Assembly: GCF_037392515.1 (NCBI RefSeq)
Contig: NC_090290.1
Coordinates: 57,486,753-57,550,752 of the forward strand
DNA length: 64,000 nt
Reading direction: 5' to 3'
Source of the DNA: Haliotis asinina
Lineage: Eukaryota > Mollusca > Gastropoda > Lepetellida > Haliotidae
Of this stretch, positions 33,201 through 36,066 are shown piece by piece. Position 1 is the stretch's first letter, and each line of letters starts with the position of its first letter. The notes beneath the pieces are model-generated. The model was not told the origin of the DNA. It made no database searches and was given only the letters and a program-made list of their open reading frames with translations. The position numbers were made by a program, and so were the translations under genes.

Positions 33201-34001
33201 GTGATTTCTGTTTGTGATGCTCGGTCCAGGCTGAAGAAACCAATCTTCTGCTGGTCTGCCAAAGCAGGTCTGAAATATTTTAAAAGACACACAATGAAAA
33301 GAAATGCAACATAATAACACATCAAAAGGAACATAGACTGGTTTATGAAGAGATGAGATGCCATTTGAAATCATATAGATGATCTATCCAAGGTCATAAC
33401 TCATGACATGAAAAATGTATATTTTCACATTACACTAAAACATATCTGTAAAGAGCAAAGTGACATATTGAAGTACTTTGATCCAGTGCCAACTGATCGG
33501 TACAGAGGGACCCCTTCCAAAATTCTTATGACTGCAGACATCATGTATGATCTTAAGTCTCAGATCTACACACAATGTCATACACTTCCGGTTCATCACA
33601 GTTGTGCAAAGCGTCACATGCACGTAATGGATCCGTGACGTCAAAAGACACGTCATAGATCTGTGACGTCACATTCCATATGTGCCCGTGCGTCATCCGA
33701 TTATACACCCACGACTGAAGTTCCATGCGATGTAGCAAGAACTCGAAAGTAAAAAATAAACGTCGTATTGTAAATAGGTACGCCCAATAAGAATGTTCAT
33801 ACTTGACAAAAAGTTGGGCTGTCGCTGAATGCGTTTAAGTTGCCAGATATGTTTACAAATTATAAAATTTATCTGTACAGCTCACCTAAATAGATCAACT
33901 TCATTTTCTTTGGCTCCGTAAATATACGCTAACCGGTCTTGCAGTTCCTGCTCGGCAATATTATATTCTTGGTGAACGGTCCGAGTGCTTACAACCGCCA
34001 T
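263..34001 (-). CDS. 17-exon coiled-coil protein gene (possible C10orf67-like), interrupted by a Polinton in intron 5
   Basis: Exons in transcript order: 33886-34001, 33149-33269, 31471-31562, 31077-31128, 30679-30753, 15093-15269, 10283-10430, 9900-9958, 7506-7571, 7167-7178, 4755-4820, 4504-4611, 3711-3802, 3251-3316, 2622-2709, 1415-1540, 263-520. Each has an AG acceptor and GT donor, the phases of neighbours agree at every junction, and the sum is 1722 nt: 573 codons plus a TGA stop. The protein starts MAVVSTRTVHQEY, has SQTEITEVVDLKEM near residues 55-70, then long heptad-rich coiled coil (for example EELQNQMRKMEKKVDRLEE), a short Gly run and a C-terminal part with WWPSKISLRE. From memory the layout and length recall vertebrate C10orf67; this is unconfirmed and no function is claimed. 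The weakest splice is the GTAGAT donor after exon 16. The first ATG lies in a GCC-rich context at 34001, upstream of which is the presumed promoter. Confidence 0.82.
521..2621. other. Introns 15 and 16 of the coiled-coil gene
   Basis: Apart from exon 16 (1415-1540), which encodes a run of seven glycines from a (CCA/CCG)n-like tract, nothing coding is visible. Open frames here are short, lack splice support and do not resemble known proteins. Confidence 0.5.
3462..3720. repeat. Minisatellite, about 32-bp unit
   Basis: Repeats of TCCTACTGACCTCAACACTG plus CTGGTATGACA, about seven to eight copies, diverging toward the left end. It runs directly into the donor side of the exon at 3711-3802, so the last repeat overlaps the splice junction. 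Confidence 0.85.
5655..5842 (+). mobile_element. tRNA-derived SINE
   Basis: An A-box-like GTAGTGGTTAGCATGCTGG is followed about 35 bases later by a B-box-like GGGTTTGAATCTC, then a tRNA-unrelated body. No acceptor stem can be folded, so it is a SINE rather than a tRNA gene. It lies in intron 10 of the coiled-coil gene; the rest of 4821-7166 shows nothing else recognisable. Confidence 0.7.
7167..7178 (-). CDS. 12-nt microexon (exon 10) of the coiled-coil gene
   Basis: On the minus strand a CACAG acceptor is followed by 12 bases coding Ala-Asp-Glu-Leu and a GTAATG donor. It is phase 0 on both sides, so including or skipping it keeps the frame between the exon ending SSKRM (7506-7571) and the one starting LEKQKMD (4755-4820). 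It adds a heptad-compatible four-residue step to the coiled coil. Without transcripts it could be fortuitous. Confidence 0.55.
7690..7858 (-). mobile_element. tRNA-derived SINE of abalone type
   Basis: Read on the minus strand: GGGGTAGCCTTGTGGTTAAA head, B-box GGTTCAATTTG, a body with ATATTGCTGGAATATTGC, and a tail of ACTCACTCAC. This body and tail are, from memory, typical of abundant SINEs in Haliotis genomes. Confidence 0.75.
7859..9505. mobile_element. Non-autonomous DNA element with imperfect inverted termini
   Basis: The left end (7859-8000) and right end (about 9310-9505) are imperfect inverted copies. Both hold CTTAGGCACC..CTACAATC and CCACTTGCACAAA blocks and several short ATCTTAG/CTAAGAT and TTGTAA repeats. 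The interior has no convincing coding frame. The ends and target duplication cannot be fixed exactly, so the superfamily is unknown. Confidence 0.55.
9767..9828. mobile_element. SINE-tail fragment
   Basis: GAGTGAGTGACTGAGTTAAG followed by ATTTAATGTCACATTGGCAATATTTCAGCC, closely matching 51669-51735. This is the tail half of a dispersed SINE. Confidence 0.55.
10431..12555. other. Intron 6 of the coiled-coil gene, left of the TTAA element
   Basis: AT-rich intronic sequence. At 12120-12350 a loose 60-70 bp repeat (GTGACTGAG(C/T)TGTAA.CAGTTGTTAGG) occurs about four times. No supported coding sequence. Confidence 0.5.
12560..14573. mobile_element. Non-autonomous piggyBac-like (TTAA-target) element, 2.0 kb
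   Basis: Perfect 19-bp terminal inverted repeats (AGGGGCACTGATGCGGAGC at 12560-12578 and its complement at 14555-14573) are each flanked by TTAA (12556-12559 and 14574-14577). The TTAA duplication is characteristic of piggyBac and Kolobok superfamilies. No open frame of useful length lies inside, so it would need a transposase in trans. Confidence 0.8.
15441..15536. repeat. Short tandem repeat, about 15-bp unit (TTGTTATATGACCCTA)
   Basis: About six imperfect copies of TGTTATATGACCCTA in the intron holding the Polinton. Confidence 0.8.
15597..16072. repeat. 59-bp minisatellite abutting the Polinton
   Basis: Roughly eight copies of a 59-bp unit containing CCAGTCCCTGTTATATCCCC and TGAATACTGACACCAGTCAG, each with an internal CTGAC...GTCAG inverted repeat. 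Some copies have 1-3 base indels. The array ends a few bases before the left target duplication and does not resume on the right of the element. Confidence 0.9.
16133..16153. promoter_or_regulatory. 21-bp near-perfect palindrome in the left terminal repeat
   Basis: Ten-base arms GCCTTATTTA / TAAATAAGGC around one central base, 53 bp from the left end. The same palindrome is at 30305-30325 in the right repeat. It could be a replication-initiation, terminal-protein or integrase site; the role is inferred only from position and symmetry. Confidence 0.7.
16215..16436 (-). pseudogene. Integrase C-terminal fragment within the left terminal repeat
   Basis: Encodes the same last 73 residues as the integrase at 29275-30243 (from RYLYQPGEHEGDS to PPTKAQ and a stop). 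It has no ATG and no catalytic core; it exists because the terminal repeat extends into the integrase gene. The left gene block ends 38 bp further in. Confidence 0.9.
16475..17092 (-). CDS. Polinton membrane protein, 205 aa (structural-type, unknown role)
   Basis: ATG at 17092, one base after the stop of the upstream gene. Residues 1-55 are charged and probably helical; residues about 58-105 are two hydrophobic stretches rich in Gly, Ala, Val and Leu (for example LGAAGVGLLATIVAAPIVLG); the rest is a charged helix with KISEEEFRSILSEL and a basic KSRKSAISEDEKKKYIEQG segment. Comparable proteins occur, from memory, beside capsid genes of Polintons in marine invertebrates but have no assigned function. 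It is the last gene of the minus-strand structural block, and a TATATATT-like stretch lies just upstream (17096-17105). Confidence 0.8.
   Translation of the reverse strand: MGLYPVVEEVVKTLDTVDGFRLRQLCDVKRQLEQDRDTRKALCKKYNRAFNIVDGADTTLMATSMGLGAAGVGLLATIVAAPIVLGIEITAGVTGLVGLALKLVSRRLNRKALKHDEIRVLAEAKLNTVSERISTALSDSKISEEEFRSILSELKKYNGMKQDIRSKSRKSAISEDEKKKYIEQGIQKAQQAFIMNTKEIVGGSR
17094..17795 (-). CDS. Fibre-like virion protein paralogue 2, 233 aa
   Basis: Shares its design with the next upstream gene (17806-18717): an N-terminal LGDTEGFDQPG...YILHFKDNVYRRV motif, a central WLINLTIASPYITTT...IRNNG segment, and a C-terminal GVLVHW...LTETQLKYF segment. It lacks an insert of about 55 residues found after the first motif in the neighbour. 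Predicted mostly beta. By position among capsid genes and its duplication, a fibre or receptor-binding surface role is inferred; no known fibre motif was recognised. ATG at 17795, ten bases after the neighbour's stop. Confidence 0.75.
   Translation of the reverse strand: MTSHHPNTTLNDLGDTEGFDQPGEEDELYILHFKDNVYRRVSLSDLKEPKWLINLTIASPYITTTEGWKFISKIRNNGIWPGDFIRGNETTASVYFYEGKIGLISEIESKLTFSSMYLHERQLEIFSPYTIIIEVIFTFFDQENSSKGRQFLPGVLVHWFDEHVGQYCRIVIQRDTTGPINRLISLPGVFITTEKSIGLSPLSISYNLFLIGFKYIDRLLTETQLKYFSKYIL
17806..18717 (-). CDS. Fibre-like virion protein paralogue 1, 303 aa
   Basis: ATG at 18717 overlaps the TGA of the upstream gene as ATGA, implying coupled expression. Residues about 18-48 (LGDTRGFDAPGVDGKSYALQ) and about 130-155 (WFINIRLVSPYVFT...VVNNG) match the next gene, as does the C-terminus (LTPELLSENQLEI). 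Between them are two related beta-type blocks, KYTLVNTGDNNWVIYPS and KPYMLVFTEDDKWVLLP, a small internal duplication. Function unknown; repeated beta modules in an outer capsid position suggest a spike or fibre. Confidence 0.75.
   Translation of the reverse strand: MTSAQGPGVKKCVNIGISDLGDTRGFDAPGVDGKSYALQLKNNIYKRVEIPSGGTLSDIVDTTRATVNTKYTLVNTGDNNWVIYPSFGGKLFDLDDVESTTVARNKPYMLVFTEDDKWVLLPDNNWFINIRLVSPYVFTDNKDNHLNKVVNNGTLLVAYVPTQRRSVVVNPVNTMAAHMLSSKPVMQNVKLQLVSEFEGVVKILESLPANSTLIIKVYLGEPSVNEVEIVKGIKLGWVKRHQYQVCNVYVRVGVGSNTSLQGVNVIVENKISLINIFLPDNIHFMGMKLTPELLSENQLEIIS
18714..19367 (-). CDS. Putative minor capsid (penton-like) protein, 217 aa
   Basis: ATG at 19367 opens onto the AT-rich gap shared with 19403. 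The C-terminal half has the pattern ELYIHLGQVS...PSTILRAVPV...ELTISVLDINHNPV...LSLTLHV, which recalls a protein that regularly accompanies the major capsid protein in Polintons. About 220 residues of predominantly beta sequence fits a single jelly-roll minor capsid protein, but the fold is inferred, not seen. First gene of a four-gene minus-strand block ending at 16475. Confidence 0.65.
   Translation of the reverse strand: MYITLPGITSGEAVQLTHAIDNTSGQLEVALCDITYLPQWTNINISNNKLFVSGTRSQITDGYYSVCSLNDEVFKPLGAELKMNDSNGTVVLINNGRTSLRLGRPLARILGMSPDEIKPTTTVTGTKLPDLVPYRELYIHLGQVSTTYNIQGGHPSTILRAVPVKTEKFNDGRTESFSPRQYKRLTQGNIPELTISVLDINHNPVNIGYLSLTLHVT
19368..19402. promoter_or_regulatory. Bidirectional AT-rich promoter gap
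   Basis: Only 35 bp separate divergent ATGs at 19367 (-) and 19403 (+). The gap is almost pure A/T with ATATATTTATTATATAATAG, giving TATA-like boxes both ways, so both transcripts must have extremely short leaders. Confidence 0.65.
19403..20329 (+). CDS. Conserved Polinton protein of unknown function, 308 aa
   Basis: Start chosen at ATG 19403 (MYSPGVLYPKLDVDFS), right after the AT-rich promoter gap; the open frame upstream has no ATG. A central block has WFNNPMQFWQNQFNFAVWCA, then a run of aromatic and basic residues (VFKFHVYYQVRRILKEI) and NNPYDRRAYERICNEFEI. I remember near-identical proteins in Polintons of cnidarians and molluscs, none with a known role. It has no His/Glu/Cys arrangement of an adenain-type protease. 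Placed between capsid genes, it is probably virion or assembly related. Confidence 0.75.
   Translation: MYSPGVLYPKLDVDFSPMKIVVAPELYFNAQLLDVFDKYKLSVTNIKAVHAWFNNPMQFWQNQFNFAVWCATTGCGVTLADTRRGPLSQSVFKFHVYYQVRRILKEISAPLPQDKAWGATNNPYDRRAYERICNEFEINPKTDWRLPGPNHGLGIPYDGARSVKEVSDDLLKRDILRQDFALSSNEWRDDRMNFKGGVAFTVQKVEQSTTDGWKMFMLDTSKGFTRAGVVRLNDSIRTYVWALLGAQSMTRSNILGKGTAYDAQTQFVSNVEDAINSPVDLPRAIDRYQIRQIESQLRVRRGVVHGSG
20316..20603 (+). CDS. Small Pro-rich protein with C-terminal membrane anchor, 95 aa
   Basis: ATG at 20316 overlaps the end of the preceding gene by 14 bp in another frame. Residues 1-35 are mixed and beta-like, 40-72 are Pro/His-rich (YIPHIPPRETG, HVPPTHPHIQ), and 78-93 (ALVVGGVTLGLIWLK) is a single hydrophobic segment. 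The 3' end overlaps the convergent gene at 20581 by 23 bp. Function unknown; a tail-anchored virion or membrane protein is inferred. Confidence 0.65.
   Translation: MAPGDMQLRIKKVVGYNNKIVIATADQKLGINPDINTPYIPHIPPRETGIVAPPPESKVHVPPTHPHIQASNHIDSKTALVVGGVTLGLIWLKIS
20581..21744 (-). pseudogene. Membrane-active structural precursor, split by one in-frame TGA
   Basis: ATG at 21744 (MDEDIDMTEMPG). The first 232 codons give an acidic N-terminus and a charged coiled coil ending ...ERLRDLEDERRT. TGA at 21048-21046 stops the frame, and the very next codon continues in the same frame for 154 residues with no usable ATG: a helix, a hydrophobic GITIASILTALGFIISTLVV, a Gly/Thr/Pro linker (GGTPTPAGGG), an amphipathic KKLGEGLAKLAGKAAEALPG and a second hydrophobic stretch. 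From memory, related elements carry these as one protein, and the amphipathic part recalls adenovirus-type membrane-lytic proteins. Either a nonsense mutation or stop readthrough; no known readthrough context follows the TGA. Confidence 0.8.
21745..21776. promoter_or_regulatory. Bidirectional AT-rich promoter gap before the capsid gene
   Basis: 32 bp between divergent ATGs at 21744 (-) and 21777 (+), with TTAAAAATATATTTC and TTTTATATAAC. The second of these twin gaps in the element, here driving the major capsid gene. Confidence 0.65.
21777..23033 (+). CDS. Major capsid protein (double jelly-roll type), 418 aa
   Basis: ATG at 21777 directly follows the AT-rich gap. The protein starts MYGRKLDPFRRLREPLGARA, with VRFPNLGENDLIVPGTVRLAFNI-type strands, then DVFHCYKDLWKSERERVNDV, a middle FCVPLDFELLTGHAPFYQAA segment, and a second domain with PVEDYDPFRRDSEKFFNPEIEKV. 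These match, from memory, the hexon-like major capsid proteins of Polintons and adintoviruses, which trimerise to build icosahedral shells. Length is compatible with two jelly rolls. It overlaps the ATPase start by 29 bp. No defect seen. Confidence 0.85.
   Translation: MYGRKLDPFRRLREPLGARAVRQSVTITNNPSKIDQNQTLLVRFPNLGENDLIVPGTVRLAFNITLTSNNDKRELVRNVGRAIIKKTTVKISGNEVLSIDNSDVFHCYKDLWKSERERVNDVYQGISKSTRARIGYVFTTDQQDKLSDGEKAIALAYGNRFCVPLDFELLTGHAPFYQAALGDRLEYELTFNDYSKVVRTPNGDEASYTIDNISLEFDMVTSPELARQVRSQYSGKMAILYDRVLRHRSVVRDKSDTVWNINLNVPARSMKGILVVPVEDYDPFRRDSEKFFNPEIEKVEVTIEGVPNQLFSHGMRPHQQWDEIKKLPVGDYITKDLDLGSVQIGEYLTTKYALWLDMRSTDDDKLHGSGRRIDNGSEGITIQITKKAQTAGKLKLYLYVIMEAQLNIDNGRFVQAIY
23005..23640 (+). 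CDS. FtsK/A32-type DNA-packaging ATPase, 211 aa
   Basis: Walker A GQTGCGKT at residues 28-35, Walker B LFILDD at 103-108, and a sensor-like WVLTQKFN at 137-144. These define the HerA/FtsK-superfamily packaging ATPases of Polintons, virophages and large DNA viruses, which pump the genome into the procapsid. ATG at 23005 lies inside the end of the capsid gene, so the two are probably co-transcribed. Full length for a compact member of the family; no defects. Confidence 0.92.
   Translation: MGDSCKPSTSGGDPLGLPTDPHCAIVCGQTGCGKTVFVLDMLEGYYKDVFDNIVIMCPTLSMNKTYARPWVMTDPDVHKIDPGTRLQDWLKALHEKFKGEPTLFILDDCSANREITKKRDMLSYLAFSGRHANHSVWVLTQKFNSVLKDLREQTRWVALFHCKDRDSFEECLRENDVMSKLERERVKKQLAETKHAKLVLKTDQPVAYIVC
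23636..23695. repeat. Short tandem repeat AAGCTAAGCA between packaging and small-protein genes
   Basis: Five to six copies of a 10-bp AGCTAAGCAA unit with one slipped AGCTAA copy begin at the ATPase stop codon. As a slippage tract it could vary between copies; a role as spacer or terminator is speculative. Confidence 0.8.
23804..24394 (+). pseudogene. Conserved Polinton protein split by one in-frame TGA at codon 26
   Basis: ATG at 23804 (MECEELLEQLSLEG) sits just after TTATATAG and TTATATTAT stretches. TGA at 23879-23881 ends the frame after 25 codons, then the same frame stays open to 24394: AVGGKAKHYFG, a helical ARYESRLGAEMTKTIG, PIPPERRLYLWEDLEKDPFI, and a hydrophobic YGMLLAPVTAAIITAKHC. 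This body matches a family I recall from other Polintons in which the two parts are continuous. Reinitiation at ATG 23960 could give a shortened product. The last 40 codons overlap the next gene in another frame and are low complexity. Function unknown. Confidence 0.72.
24273..24584 (+). CDS. Pro-rich membrane protein with basic KNPKRVAAGKK motif, 103 aa
   Basis: ATG at 24273 lies 122 bp inside the preceding frame. Residues 1-35 are Pro/Thr/Glu-rich; then NPKRVAAGKKRWCNQHK, a basic motif I recall as conserved in Polinton membrane proteins; residues 63-80 (LLLAVGVTAALAISWLYVG) form one membrane segment; the tail is Pro/Ser-rich. A TATATTTTATATCA-like stretch follows and leads to the next gene. 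Role unknown. Confidence 0.7.
   Translation: MDAAQEPVRETPPEVTVETPSQEPVTPVGVPPTVTRQKNPKRVAAGKKRWCNQHKVTNPRLLLAVGVTAALAISWLYVGVPSHSEPPPNSEPPTPTVDPHIML
24611..24838 (+). CDS. Small conserved membrane-associated protein, 75 aa
   Basis: ATG at 24611 follows AT-rich TTTTAATATTTTATATCAT. It has two moderately hydrophobic helices (ATVVASLAVGYA; MGMLIMNLGMAMATK) and a C-terminus LVKQGIIPDNIMK. Short proteins with the same ending occur, from memory, in this position of many invertebrate Polintons. Function unknown; eight bases separate it from the next gene. Confidence 0.72.
   Translation: MSEGKTFVNDAYHATVVASLAVGYARLTKMVLKQPTIKLDFNLQDMGMLIMNLGMAMATKDILVKQGIIPDNIMK
24847..25272 (+). CDS. Conserved double-anchored coiled-coil protein, 141 aa
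   Basis: N-terminal hydrophobic MMVGGALVNALAFSGSNFLF (residues 6-25), a long charged helix (EERKRHDLATEKLQRAQSEY), a conserved HAVQTFNDVDEAMKEYY segment, and a C-terminal hydrophobic LGFIVLGIAATALVA. This family is one of the most recurrent small genes I recall in marine-invertebrate Polintons. An internal membrane or membrane-fusion role is only a guess. It lies in a run of four small plus-strand genes ahead of the polymerase. Confidence 0.78.
   Translation: MATIAMMVGGALVNALAFSGSNFLFSKLRDDHAAEIQEERKRHDLATEKLQRAQSEYAKKRLQRIDFINEQLQRENHAVQTFNDVDEAMKEYYLLTGKRLEPLNKPTLAQYYTPSKGQMNRELGFIVLGIAATALVAKQLN
25273..25291 (+). promoter_or_regulatory. TATA box upstream of the zinc-binding protein
   Basis: TATATAAG at 25279-25286 in the 19-bp gap, 6 bp before ATG 25292, the clearest TATA motif in the element. 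If used, the leader would be nearly absent or the start would lie further in. Confidence 0.45.
25292..25552 (+). CDS. Small Cys/His-rich zinc-binding protein, 86 aa
   Basis: Cysteines and histidines are ordered CEY..(8-9)..C..KC..QGFCCFH (residues 8-31), then C-x2-CG and HYCLCKAH (residues 38-54), enough ligands for two zinc sites; the tail is basic (KGYIKERRRLLK). No exact family is recognised. Its position just before the polymerase suggests DNA binding or regulation of replication genes. Confidence 0.7.
   Translation: MRPAPYRCEYILMGKTEACGRKCRNQGFCCFHMGSPNYTCSVCGIGVKGHYCLCKAHGANVVRHQLIYENKKGYIKERRRLLKIAT
25611..29294 (+). CDS. polB: Protein-primed family B DNA polymerase with SAP-like repeats and HNH-type insert, 1227 aa
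   Basis: Replicates the linear element. Three SAP-like repeats occupy residues 1-105 (each ending G-Y-S-R/N-M/L then a basic-Leu helix). A C-x2-C...H-x4-C finger (CERCLHGF) is near 377-398. The 3'-5' exonuclease motifs are YADFEA (near 434), FHNLRGYDSHL (near 574) and YHDLYLRTDVLLLADVF (near 712). Between exo I and exo II lies CHVCDSP...HCHITGK...CN (near 527-560), an endonuclease VII/HNH-like cluster. Polymerase motifs are LYLDANNLYGWAM (near 812-824), NNSVFGKTMEN (near 972) and YTDTDS (1070-1075). All key acidic residues are present. Upstream 58 bp has no TATA box; the 3' end overlaps integrase by 20 bp. No damage seen. Confidence 0.95.
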   Translation: MSTLSELKRVAKQRGVIGYSRMRKSALLRLLGLEAPPTVKQLKAQAKQLGYTGYSNLGRAGLTALLSHAPVPTVKQLKVEAHDLGLGGYSRMRKPQLLELLRQNRAIDLQFVRTERAVGNYLRGWRMHVDRNINITDIKPLIADKVNQELNNLRSIKFQITVKMSLDKQVGSTTEYVQPYFRGQQEVVTHAETIDASIDTSFQQIREYLESYTHLGSGWAVDKIDNVYLDISKYVPFRGGSYLALPPYYRNKHAIVNVKNRGNDCLRLAIRSALFPAGTHSDRLSSYPQDDGLNWDGIDEPTPISQITKVEKQNNLAINVFGHEGNTTIVHRVSPVKDRQVINIFMIQRGEKYHYTWIKHFSKLLYDQSAYKGKTHFCERCLHGFTRADLLESHRDDCQGVGQTAIRVDMPKEGENILKFSNHKNQMSVPYIIYADFEALVAAAGEAPSGSFTHKTQEHKACSFGYIVVRCDGETKAPVVYRGPDAAERFLKCLQEEEKIIRNALYRIAPMRMTQVDRLAHASSTNCHVCDSPLNGDSVRDHCHITGKYRGAAHSACNLKLKINPRTINIPVVFHNLRGYDSHLIMQAIAKIDGNITCIPNNMERYISFSLNGLRFIDSFQFLLSSLDSLVKANNTFPITDRYTDAETRPLLMRKGVYPYEYMDSWAKFTETRLPPIDCFYSKLNEASVSRDDYSHATNVWNKLGCKNLGDYHDLYLRTDVLLLADVFETFRQTCLKQYKLDPAWYYTSPGLSWDALLKKTGVNLELLTDYDMHLFIEKGLRGGISMASKRYAKANNQYVKGYDPNKPTNHILYLDANNLYGWAMSQYLPTGGFEWVPHVDVMGVAPDSNKGYILKVDLEYPKELHTSHNSYPLAPERMRVNPDWMSEYQHNLSGGRVTDVEKLVPNLMNKTKYIVHYRNLQLYLSLGMRLTKIHRVLMFDQSPWMEPYIRMNTDLRKKATSDFEKNLYKLMNNSVFGKTMENLRKRVTVKLVRSSEEDKLRKLIASPAFNRNKIFTDNLVAIHMKKSHIKFNRPVYVGMSILDLSKHLMYDFYYNELKKQYGDRCEVLYTDTDSLLMEIRTEDVYEDMKKHLDLYDTSDYPKTHTLHSTVNKKVLGKMKDECAGTPIAEYIGLRPKMYSILKADNSEIRKAKGVKKYVVKQHIKHARFKEALFKTRTFRHKMNTLRSDGHKIYGLTINKTSLSPMDTKRWIAIDGINTYAYGHEKI
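29275..30243 (+). CDS. int: DDE integrase (retroviral-type), 322 aa
   Basis: Catalyses insertion of the element and is responsible for the 5-bp duplication. The catalytic core has D74 (IHQADLLFLP), D133 (LQVDPGREF) and E168 (QAIVERFNRTL), giving the classic D-x58-D-x34-E spacing. The N-terminus (YYSPRGYWKGASAVDKLAKL) lacks a clear HHCC zinc site, as is common in Polinton integrases. The C-terminus carries YYLRGGPGRGFVREELLIV, a small beta-barrel or chromo-like tail. ATG 29275 overlaps the polymerase end; an alternative ATG is at 29281. The last 73 codons lie within the right terminal repeat. Intact. Confidence 0.95.
   Translation: MDMKKFEAIYYSPRGYWKGASAVDKLAKLARVPPEEAKAWLEKQALWQIYLPAPRYVPRRRFGINIPNSIHQADLLFLPHDKRYKYALTVVDVASRYKEAEPLTTKDSAQVARGFERIYKRSPLTWPTELQVDPGREFMGAVSQLLAKHDTKVRRGTAGAHRSQAIVERFNRTLAERLFGYQYAREMATPGKRSTEWVTRLPKVVSAINHEVTRLTGKKPADAIKLKSIVAESAAPLRGKEKQIPDRALVRYLYQPGEHEGDSRKRATDPIWSVKTYNIDKVDMKADEPNLYYLRGGPGRGFVREELLIVPYGTVLPPTKAQ
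30021..30378 (-). repeat. Right terminal inverted repeat of the Polinton (358 bp)
   Basis: Mirror of 16080-16437. Here the inner part is the genuine 3' end of the integrase gene (its last 73 codons), so the repeat has grown into, or always included, coding sequence. The terminal AG/CT dinucleotides agree with known Polinton ends. Confidence 0.93.
30305..30325. promoter_or_regulatory. 21-bp near-perfect palindrome in the right terminal repeat
   Basis: Same ten-base arms as at 16133-16153, 53 bp from the right end of the element and about 60 bp beyond the integrase stop. It may also serve as a hairpin terminator for integrase mRNA. Confidence 0.7.
30799..31044. mobile_element. Dispersed 250-bp SINE-like repeat, copy 1
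   Basis: TGCATAAGTTCTTT...TTTCAAAATAATTTTTTATA...CTGCTACTAAGA...CAGGTTTTGTTAATTCAGCA...ATCACAGGTTT...GACCCCATCATGAAAC...ACTCCC matches 35044-35299 almost throughout, in the same orientation. It contains the SINE-like AGATTGCTGGAATACTGCTG. Sits in intron 4 of the coiled-coil gene. Confidence 0.75.
31575..32240. repeat. Minisatellite of about 59-bp composite unit
   Basis: Alternating blocks CATAACTGCATTCTGTATGA, TCAGCGAAAGACATAACTGC and ATTCCCCATCAGTGAACGAC recur about 10 times in intron 2 of the coiled-coil gene. It starts just upstream of the exon at 31471-31562. The rest of the intron to 33148 shows nothing recognisable. Confidence 0.85.
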
Positions 34002-34640
34002 TATTGTTTTGGCAACAATCGGACAGTGGCGAGCAAACAACTTCCTCTCAAGGGAGAAAACTCTTTCACTTGACGTGTTAGTAACTCTCATGTTCCCGGT
34101 CGTCAGCTGCCTTGGAATATGCGGAAAGTCCAGTGTCGTGATGACCTCGCAGTTACAAATTCATATGAATTGTGTAAAGTGTAGTACCTACATGAACATA
34201 TTACACACAGTTTACACTGACTATGAATAATCACTTTGTGACCATTTTCCTTCCAAAAGAATCGAATTTGAGCATATCTGATTGATAAACCAACATGCCT
34301 TGGTCAATTACTGGCAGTCTTTGTCAACGTTAATATCGTTAATATAAACCGTCAACTAAATATGACACTGACTTTTGACAGAATCACATTTATTAACACA
34401 CACACACCACACACACAAAACACACGCGCGCGCGCGCGCACGCACGCAGGCACGCACACACACCACCTGAATAAACTCATAAAACACATGGATATAATTA
34501 TGCATATTAAAATACTATTACAAAAGTGAGGTTCTTTGTTTCACCATAAGATGCATCTTGGAAGCAAGTAGAAGTTAGCATTGAGAATTTTGCTTTTTTA
34601 AATATATATATATATTACTTTGGGGGTTTTCTGCATAAAA
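34002..34640. other. 5' flank of the coiled-coil gene with CA/CG microsatellite
   Basis: Upstream of the start at 34001; presumed promoter without a clear TATA box. A (CA)n tract with an embedded (CG)n core occupies 34395-34464 and a short (TA)n run lies near 34600. Confidence 0.55.
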
Positions 34641-35043
34641 ACTATATATTCAGAGCAAACTTCAGAACGTCACGCACGATATCCGAGTAGAGAGGGCACG
34701 TGATGGTGAAGTTGGCTTCATCCTCGATACACAGGCGACAGAGAGGACAGACGCTGCCATGTAGTGGGATAGGCGGCTTAGCGAATCTACCAGCCTCTAT
34801 GTCGGGAGACTGCAGGCTTTCACTCGTTAGAAGGATTTGCGGTGGTGTCTTGACATCGTATTGGTTACATAAGGTTCAGCGTATAAATCCTCCTAAAAAA
34901 TGCGATAGCCGACCCTGAGCTTGTTCGTTTCTATTTGTTTCTTTGCCGTTATCGTTCTCCAAATAAAAAAAAATATCTCTGTTCTTCCAAGACATCCGGT
35001 TTCTGGCGTATAACTGGAGATTTGTCTAAATACAGGTATTGCT

Positions 35044-35299
35044 TGCATAAGTTCTTTTGGGTGATTTGTTTCAAAATAATTTTTATAACAAGTGAGTCGC
35101 CCATCATCATGTCGGCACTATGTCAGAGTTAACAGGACTCTGCTACTAAGATAGTGGTCGAGTCTCTCACTTGATAGCAACAGGTTTTGTTAATTCAGCA
35201 TATCAATCACAGGTTTGTCTGGTCCACACCTGACTACTTAAAGGTCATCATGAGATAGCTGGAATACTGCGGACCCCATCATGAAACAACATTACTCCC
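35044..35299. mobile_element. Dispersed 250-bp SINE-like repeat, copy 2
   Basis: Direct copy of 30799-31044, inserted in the 3' part of the LINE relic and therefore younger than it. Confidence 0.75.
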
Positions 35300-36066
35300 T
35301 TCCGGTTTAGAGACCACTTGTGCACTTCGTGCGGGAGTCTATACTCTGGCATATCAAGTATTCTCATCCATATTCTATAAAGTTCAAGACGTTGTGTCGT
35401 AACGCGCGAGGTCCAATCCGTATCGCCTCTGGTGCCGATAATAGGCCTTTTACTACTGGCTCCAAGGAAAAAGCGACAGGCTCGCTTCTGAACCGCATTG
35501 ATAACTCTATCATAAAGCCCCCAAATACCCGCTTCATATGTGAGGATAGGCTGTACCAATGAGGTGTAAAGGGTTTTACATTCATTGTAGGCCATTCCCC
35601 CTACGTCAAAAACTCTACCTGCCTATTTCGTTAGTATCACGGCTGTCTTAAAATCCAAGTGTTCATCAAACCAGAGGCTGGGGTACTTGTAGAAATCCGA
35701 GTAATGCAATGGAATATCTCCACAAGAAAACTTGGCTCGAGAGCTATTTCACGATCGGGGTCTAAAATGAACGATTTTAGACTTTTCACCATTTAGTCAA
35801 GTCATCAATGTAAATGACGAAAAGGGTTGGTGACAGCAAATATCATTGCTTGACGTCGTTTGGTACCTAAAAACATGTACTTAGGCCGTTATTCACACGA
35901 ACAGCACCACTCACTCCTTCGTATAGAGATTGGATTGCCTTTAACATGTATCCTTGTACACCCAACAACTTCAGTTTGTACCATAGACAGTCTCTGTTTA
36001 CGTTGTCGAATGTCTATTGGTTAGAAGTTTTCCTGCTGTTAAGTATTTCGTAGAGACTGCCAATAT